From positions 1-62,826 of the forward strand of contig CAMBQQ010000007.1 in NCBI GenBank assembly GCA_945870035.1: 62,826 bases of DNA. The letters are read 5' to 3'. This DNA is from Rhizobium sp. Q54 (GTDB lineage Bacteria > Pseudomonadota > Alphaproteobacteria > Rhizobiales > Xanthobacteraceae). The notes beneath the pieces are model-generated. The model worked only from the letters and a program-made list of their open reading frames with translations, was not told the origin of the DNA and did not search any database. The translations under genes and the position numbers were made by a program. Positions 60,224-62,826 of this stretch are shown here, in pieces (position 1 is the first letter of the stretch; every line of letters begins with the position of its first letter).

Positions 60224-61498
60224 CTAGGTCAACAAACGCATGATCGCGAGCGAGACCGCCGGAATATAGGTCACCAGCATCAGGGCGATGATCGCCATCG
60301 CCACGAACGGCACCAGCCCGGCATAAAGCGTGCCTGACGAGGTCTTGAACAAAGCCTGGCAGACGAAAATGTTCAGACCGAAAGGCGGCGTGAAGGTGCC
60401 GATCGTCAGGTTCATGACGACGATGATTCCAAAGTGGACCGGATCGATCCCGAGCGTCGCGGCCACCGGCGCCAGCAGCGGCGTCAGCATAATCAAGGCT
60501 GAAGCCGGATCAAGGAAGCAGCCGACGAACAGCAGGATCGCGTTGATCACCAACAAAATGACCCATGGCTCGGAATGGATGCTGGTGATCAGCGAGACGG
60601 TTGCTTGCGCGATGCCGCTGATGGTTAGCAGCCAGGCATACAGCCCCGCCACCGAAACGATGATGAAAATCAGAGTGGTGAAGAACATCGCCCGCGCGCC
60701 GCATTCGAAGATGCTTTGCAAGGTTGATTCGCGGTAGACGAAATAACTGACGAAGATGGCATAGACGCTGGCGACGCCGGCGGCCTCCGTCGGCGAAAAT
60801 ACCCCCGAATAGATGCCGCCAAAGATGATGCCAATGGCGCCGAGCGCCCAGCCGCCGTCGCGCGTCGCCAGCACCAGTTCTCCAAATGAAAATTTGCCCG
60901 ATTTCGTAATGCCGACTTTTACTGAATGCCAATAGATATAGATGCCGAAAAATCCGGCCATTATCAGGCCGGGGCCGATGCCGGCGGCAAACAGATGGAT
61001 AACCGAAACATTGGCTGCGATGCCGTAAATGATCATCGCGATCGACGGAGGGATGAGATTGTCGAGCGCGCCGCCGGCCGTGATCAGGGCCGAGGCGAAC
61101 TTTTCGCTGTAGCCGGCATCTCGCATGCGCGGATAGGTCAGCGTGCCGACAGCCGCTGTGCCTGCCGTCGTGGTGCCGGAAATAGCGCCGAACACGGCGG
61201 CAAAGCCGAGCGATGTCATCGGGATATTGCCGCGAAATCCGCCAATCATCGAAGCTACCCAGCGCAGCAGCCGCACAGAGATGCCGCCCCGCGACATCAG
61301 GCCTCCGGCGAAAATGAAGAACGGCACGGCCAGCAACGCATACTTGTTGAGGCTGTTGAACATGTTCTGATGGATCACCGCCATCGGCATGTCGAAGAAG
61401 CCGACGACCACCACCAGCGAGGTGATGAGCAACAGCAGGAAGATTGGAAAGCCCAACAGCAGCAGAACGAAGGGCAGTATCCCCATCACCCAGTACAT
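60224..61498 (-). CDS. TRAP transporter large membrane subunit (DctM family), second system
   Basis: 424 residues, about 12 membrane helices. Characteristic parts are KYALLAVPFFIFAGGLMSRG, AISGTTTAGTAAVGTLTYPR and GGALDNLIPPSIAMIIYGIA. ATG 61498 follows GAGGAT; longer frames begin in unrelated residues. It ends close to the YciI gene and faces it tail to tail, so this TRAP system might feed the same catabolic route. Confidence 0.92.
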   Translation of the reverse strand: MYWVMGILPFVLLLLGFPIFLLLLITSLVVVVGFFDMPMAVIHQNMFNSLNKYALLAVPFFIFAGGLMSRGGISVRLLRWVASMIGGFRGNIPMTSLGFAAVFGAISGTTTAGTAAVGTLTYPRMRDAGYSEKFASALITAGGALDNLIPPSIAMIIYGIAANVSVIHLFAAGIGPGLIMAGFFGIYIYWHSVKVGITKSGKFSFGELVLATRDGGWALGAIGIIFGGIYSGVFSPTEAAGVASVYAIFVSYFVYRESTLQSIFECGARAMFFTTLIFIIVSVAGLYAWLLTISGIAQATVSLITSIHSEPWVILLVINAILLFVGCFLDPASALIMLTPLLAPVAATLGIDPVHFGIIVVMNLTIGTFTPPFGLNIFVCQALFKTSSGTLYAGLVPFVAMAIIALMLVTYIPAVSLAIMRLLT

Positions 61499-61508
61499 GA
61501 CGTTATCC

Positions 61509-62015
61509 TCAGTCGAAATTACCGGTGATGTAGGAGCGGATGCGCACGATCGCGGCGGCCGCCATAAAGAGGAAGCCAAACAGCAGCGCCGAATGCGGGT
61601 AAATCAACGGGATATCTGTGCCGCCGGTGACCGCGTTATTGCGAAAGTGAAGACCGATGACCTTCCAGGATTGAGTCGCGGTAAAAAGCGAGCAGCCGAT
61701 AAGGCTTGCGACGATCGCAATATTGACCACGCGCTTCCATCGAAGACTGAAGGCGGAATACAGAAGGTCCATGGTGATATGCGCGCCGCGATAGGTGACG
61801 GAGCCCGCGAGCAGAAATACGATCCAGATCACGATGAAAGTCAGGATTTCCTCGGCCCAGAAAACCGGCAACGAGAAAACATAGCGCCCGACGACATTGA
61901 CGATATTGATACCGACCGCGACGAAAAACAGGACGCCGGACAGGACATGCGGAATCCTGATGAAAACGAGGCGTTCAATTCGCCTGTGATCCGAGGGCGT
62001 CTGGTCGTCCACCAT
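61509..62015 (-). CDS. TRAP transporter small membrane subunit (DctQ family), second system
   Basis: 168 residues with four membrane helices (HVLSGVLFFVAVGINIVNVV, FWAEEILTFIVIWIVFLLAG, SALLFGFLFMAAAAIVRI). The GRYVFSLPVFWAEE and YRGAHITMDLL segments are typical of DctQ. It precedes the large subunit by 10 bases and follows a hairpin after the binding-protein fragment. Confidence 0.9.
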   Translation of the reverse strand: MVDDQTPSDHRRIERLVFIRIPHVLSGVLFFVAVGINIVNVVGRYVFSLPVFWAEEILTFIVIWIVFLLAGSVTYRGAHITMDLLYSAFSLRWKRVVNIAIVASLIGCSLFTATQSWKVIGLHFRNNAVTGGTDIPLIYPHSALLFGFLFMAAAAIVRIRSYITGNFD

Positions 62016-62098
62016 GGCCGCGTTCCCCGCGTTCGCTCGTCCGATAATAATCCGCGACGCCTGCCTGCGCCACGATGGAATGTTAGGAGAAAAAACTG

Positions 62099-62136
62099 CG
62101 ACCGGCGCGCCCTGCCAATTGCCAGGCGCGCCGGTC
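62099..62136 (-). terminator. Terminator-like hairpin between dctP and dctQ (minus strand)
   Basis: Perfect 12-base-pair stem (62100-62111 with 62125-62136), 13-base loop. On the minus strand it is followed by CGCAG and six T (62089-62094). It could end most transcripts after dctP, leaving less message for the membrane subunits. Confidence 0.7.
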
Positions 62137-62154
62137 GGTCGTTAAGCGACGAAC

Positions 62155-62684
62155 TCAGTACTTCGCTGCGGTGGTCTGGATCTTGTCGTAGAATGCCTTG
62201 AGCACCGGATTGTCCTTGGTGATGTCGGCCCCGATCGGCTTCAGGCGTTTGTTGAGTTCGGCCAGATCGGCGGCGGGCAGCCGGACAAATTCACCGCCGA
62301 CAGACTTCCACTTGGCGCGCAACTCGACGCCTTCGTCGATCGCGGTCTGTTCGGCCCAAGGCTGCAGCTTGCGGGCTTCATCGACGATGGTCTTGGCGAG
62401 GTCCGGCGGCAGCTTGTCCAGCCAGGCCTTGCTGAGGCAGACGAAGGCGATCAGCAGCGTGTCGTCGGTTTCCAGAAGCGTTTTGCCGACATTCTGGAGG
62501 TTGAAGTTAGTATAGATCGAAATGCCGCTCATCGTGCCGTCGATGACGCCGTTCTGCAGCGATGTGATCATCTCCTGCAGACCCATCGGCACCGCGGTGG
62601 CGCCGAGCGCGGCCATGCGGGCGCGTTCGGCCGGCGTCGCGTTAACGCGCAGTTTGGTGCCCTTGAAGTCGGCGAGTGTCTTAA
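62155..62684 (-). pseudogene. TRAP solute-binding protein (DctP), C-terminal half, cut by an insertion sequence
   Basis: The frame runs from the stop at 62155-62157 up to 62684, encoding about 176 residues. It contains the carboxylate-binding strand (KTLADFKGTKLRVN) and LQEMITSLQNGVIDGTMSGI, the usual DctP middle. The homology stops exactly at TTAA (62681-62684), beyond which the sequence is the left end of an IS element. The N-terminal half with the signal peptide is missing from the window. Without a binding protein, the TRAP system here is predicted to be non-functional unless another dctP serves it. Confidence 0.85.
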
Positions 62685-62703
62685 GGGCACCTCGAAAAAT
62701 AGC
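62685..62703 (+). repeat. Left terminal inverted repeat of the IS
   Basis: GGGCACCTCGAAAAATAGC, 18 of 19 bases identical to the reverse complement of 124-142. Confidence 0.85.
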
Positions 62704-62762
62704 ATGCCCCTCGGCCCCGTGCGAGTCTGCTGCCCTGACGGCATGATTCTAGGAGACTGACG

Positions 62763-62826
62763 ATGGGGCAGCTCGGATTTTTCGATGCGGATAATCGGCT
62801 GGCGGCACTATCGGCGAAAGGCGATC
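62763..62826 (+). CDS. IS5-family transposase, N-terminal 21 residues
   Basis: ATG 62763 follows AGGAGA (62751-62756). The peptide begins MGQLGFFDADNRLAALSAKG, the recognisable start of IS5-type DDE transposases. The catalytic part lies beyond the window, so activity cannot be judged. Confidence 0.85.
   Translation, partial: MGQLGFFDADNRLAALSAKGD

Larger units (their letters stand above)
62685..62826 (+). mobile_element. Partial IS5-type insertion sequence, left end
   Basis: Begins with the terminal repeat GGGCACCTCGAAAAATAGC (62685-62703), immediately after TTAA, and includes a short leader and the first 21 codons of the transposase. The window stops inside it. It has the same orientation as the right end at 1-142, so the 62.5 kb between them is bracketed by direct copies. 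Confidence 0.85.

Noticed and set aside
1-62826. tRNA, rRNA, CRISPR array, prophage or conjugation genes
   Set aside because: None was found on reading both strands; there are no cloverleaf-like runs, spaced direct repeats, integrases or phage structural genes apart from the IS ends.

Overview
The window is GC-rich and gene-dense, with strong wobble-position bias. It looks like a chromosomal segment of an alphaproteobacterium of the order Hyphomicrobiales (Bradyrhizobium/Rhodopseudomonas/Xanthobacteraceae-like). The grounds are a formate dehydrogenase locus with its DUF3305/DUF3306/DUF6352/DUF6505-type accessory genes, an exbB-exbD-tonB-exporter operon behind an Irr-box-like palindrome, a 'PhnA-like' membrane protein with a 24-aa companion peptide, and an abundance of TRAP and ABC importers. 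This placement is inferred from gene content; no rRNA, tRNA, CRISPR array or replication origin was seen.

Layout. (1) 1-142 is the right end of an IS5-type insertion sequence. (2) 210-4296 is an iron/TonB energy-transduction operon (exbB, exbD, tonB, ABC exporter). (3) 4507-6484 holds small stress-type or membrane ORFs, a collapsed DUF72 remnant and a PhnA-like membrane protein, closed by a clear terminator. (4) 6771-21540 is a formate dehydrogenase locus: a MoeA-PBP fusion, a WD40-cytochrome c fusion, a multi-cluster ferredoxin-like protein on the minus strand, a biotin/lipoate-ligase-fold protein that seems to lack its lysine, four DUF proteins in an overlapping chain, an HTH-TorD fusion chaperone, a small Tat peptide, then the alpha (Cys-type, Tat-exported), beta (4x[4Fe-4S]) and gamma (cytochrome b) subunits, closed by a terminator. 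(5) 21670-23552 holds small or secreted hypothetical proteins. (6) 23666-30865 holds a PanB homologue, a GntR regulator, a DUF6166 protein, a TRAP transporter, a PhyH-type dioxygenase and a fatty-acid-hydroxylase-type membrane protein. Three promoters in this region share an ATATATCA motif. (7) 31210-41005 holds an FMN alpha-hydroxyacid dehydrogenase, a LacI repressor, a ribose-type ABC importer, a GMC oxidoreductase and a ketopantoate-reductase-like enzyme. (8) 41122-48304 holds an SDR and an RpiR regulator on the minus strand, diverging from a branched-chain-type ABC importer that carries an unusual extra ATPase without a signature motif. (9) 48358-60205 is a catabolic island: an aldehyde dehydrogenase broken by one stop codon, a hydrolase remnant, two amidohydrolases, DUF3500, a FAH-family enzyme, LysR, a class II aldolase, a PaaK-like CoA ligase, an Ldh-type dehydrogenase, an MDR dehydrogenase and a YciI protein. 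(10) 60224-62684 is a second TRAP transporter on the minus strand. Its dctP is cut at codon level by a second copy of the same IS, whose left end and transposase start fill 62685-62826.

How it fits together. The formate dehydrogenase would oxidise formate in the periplasm and pass electrons through beta and gamma to quinone; the surrounding genes look like a dedicated Mo-cofactor, chaperone and electron-transfer kit. Much of the rest is import-and-oxidise metabolism for organic acids, polyols and possibly aromatic-derived acids, each block with its own regulator (GntR, LacI, RpiR, LysR). Several breakages (IS insertion, nonsense mutation, hydrolase and DUF72 fragments) suggest that the catabolic part is actively decaying or being rearranged.
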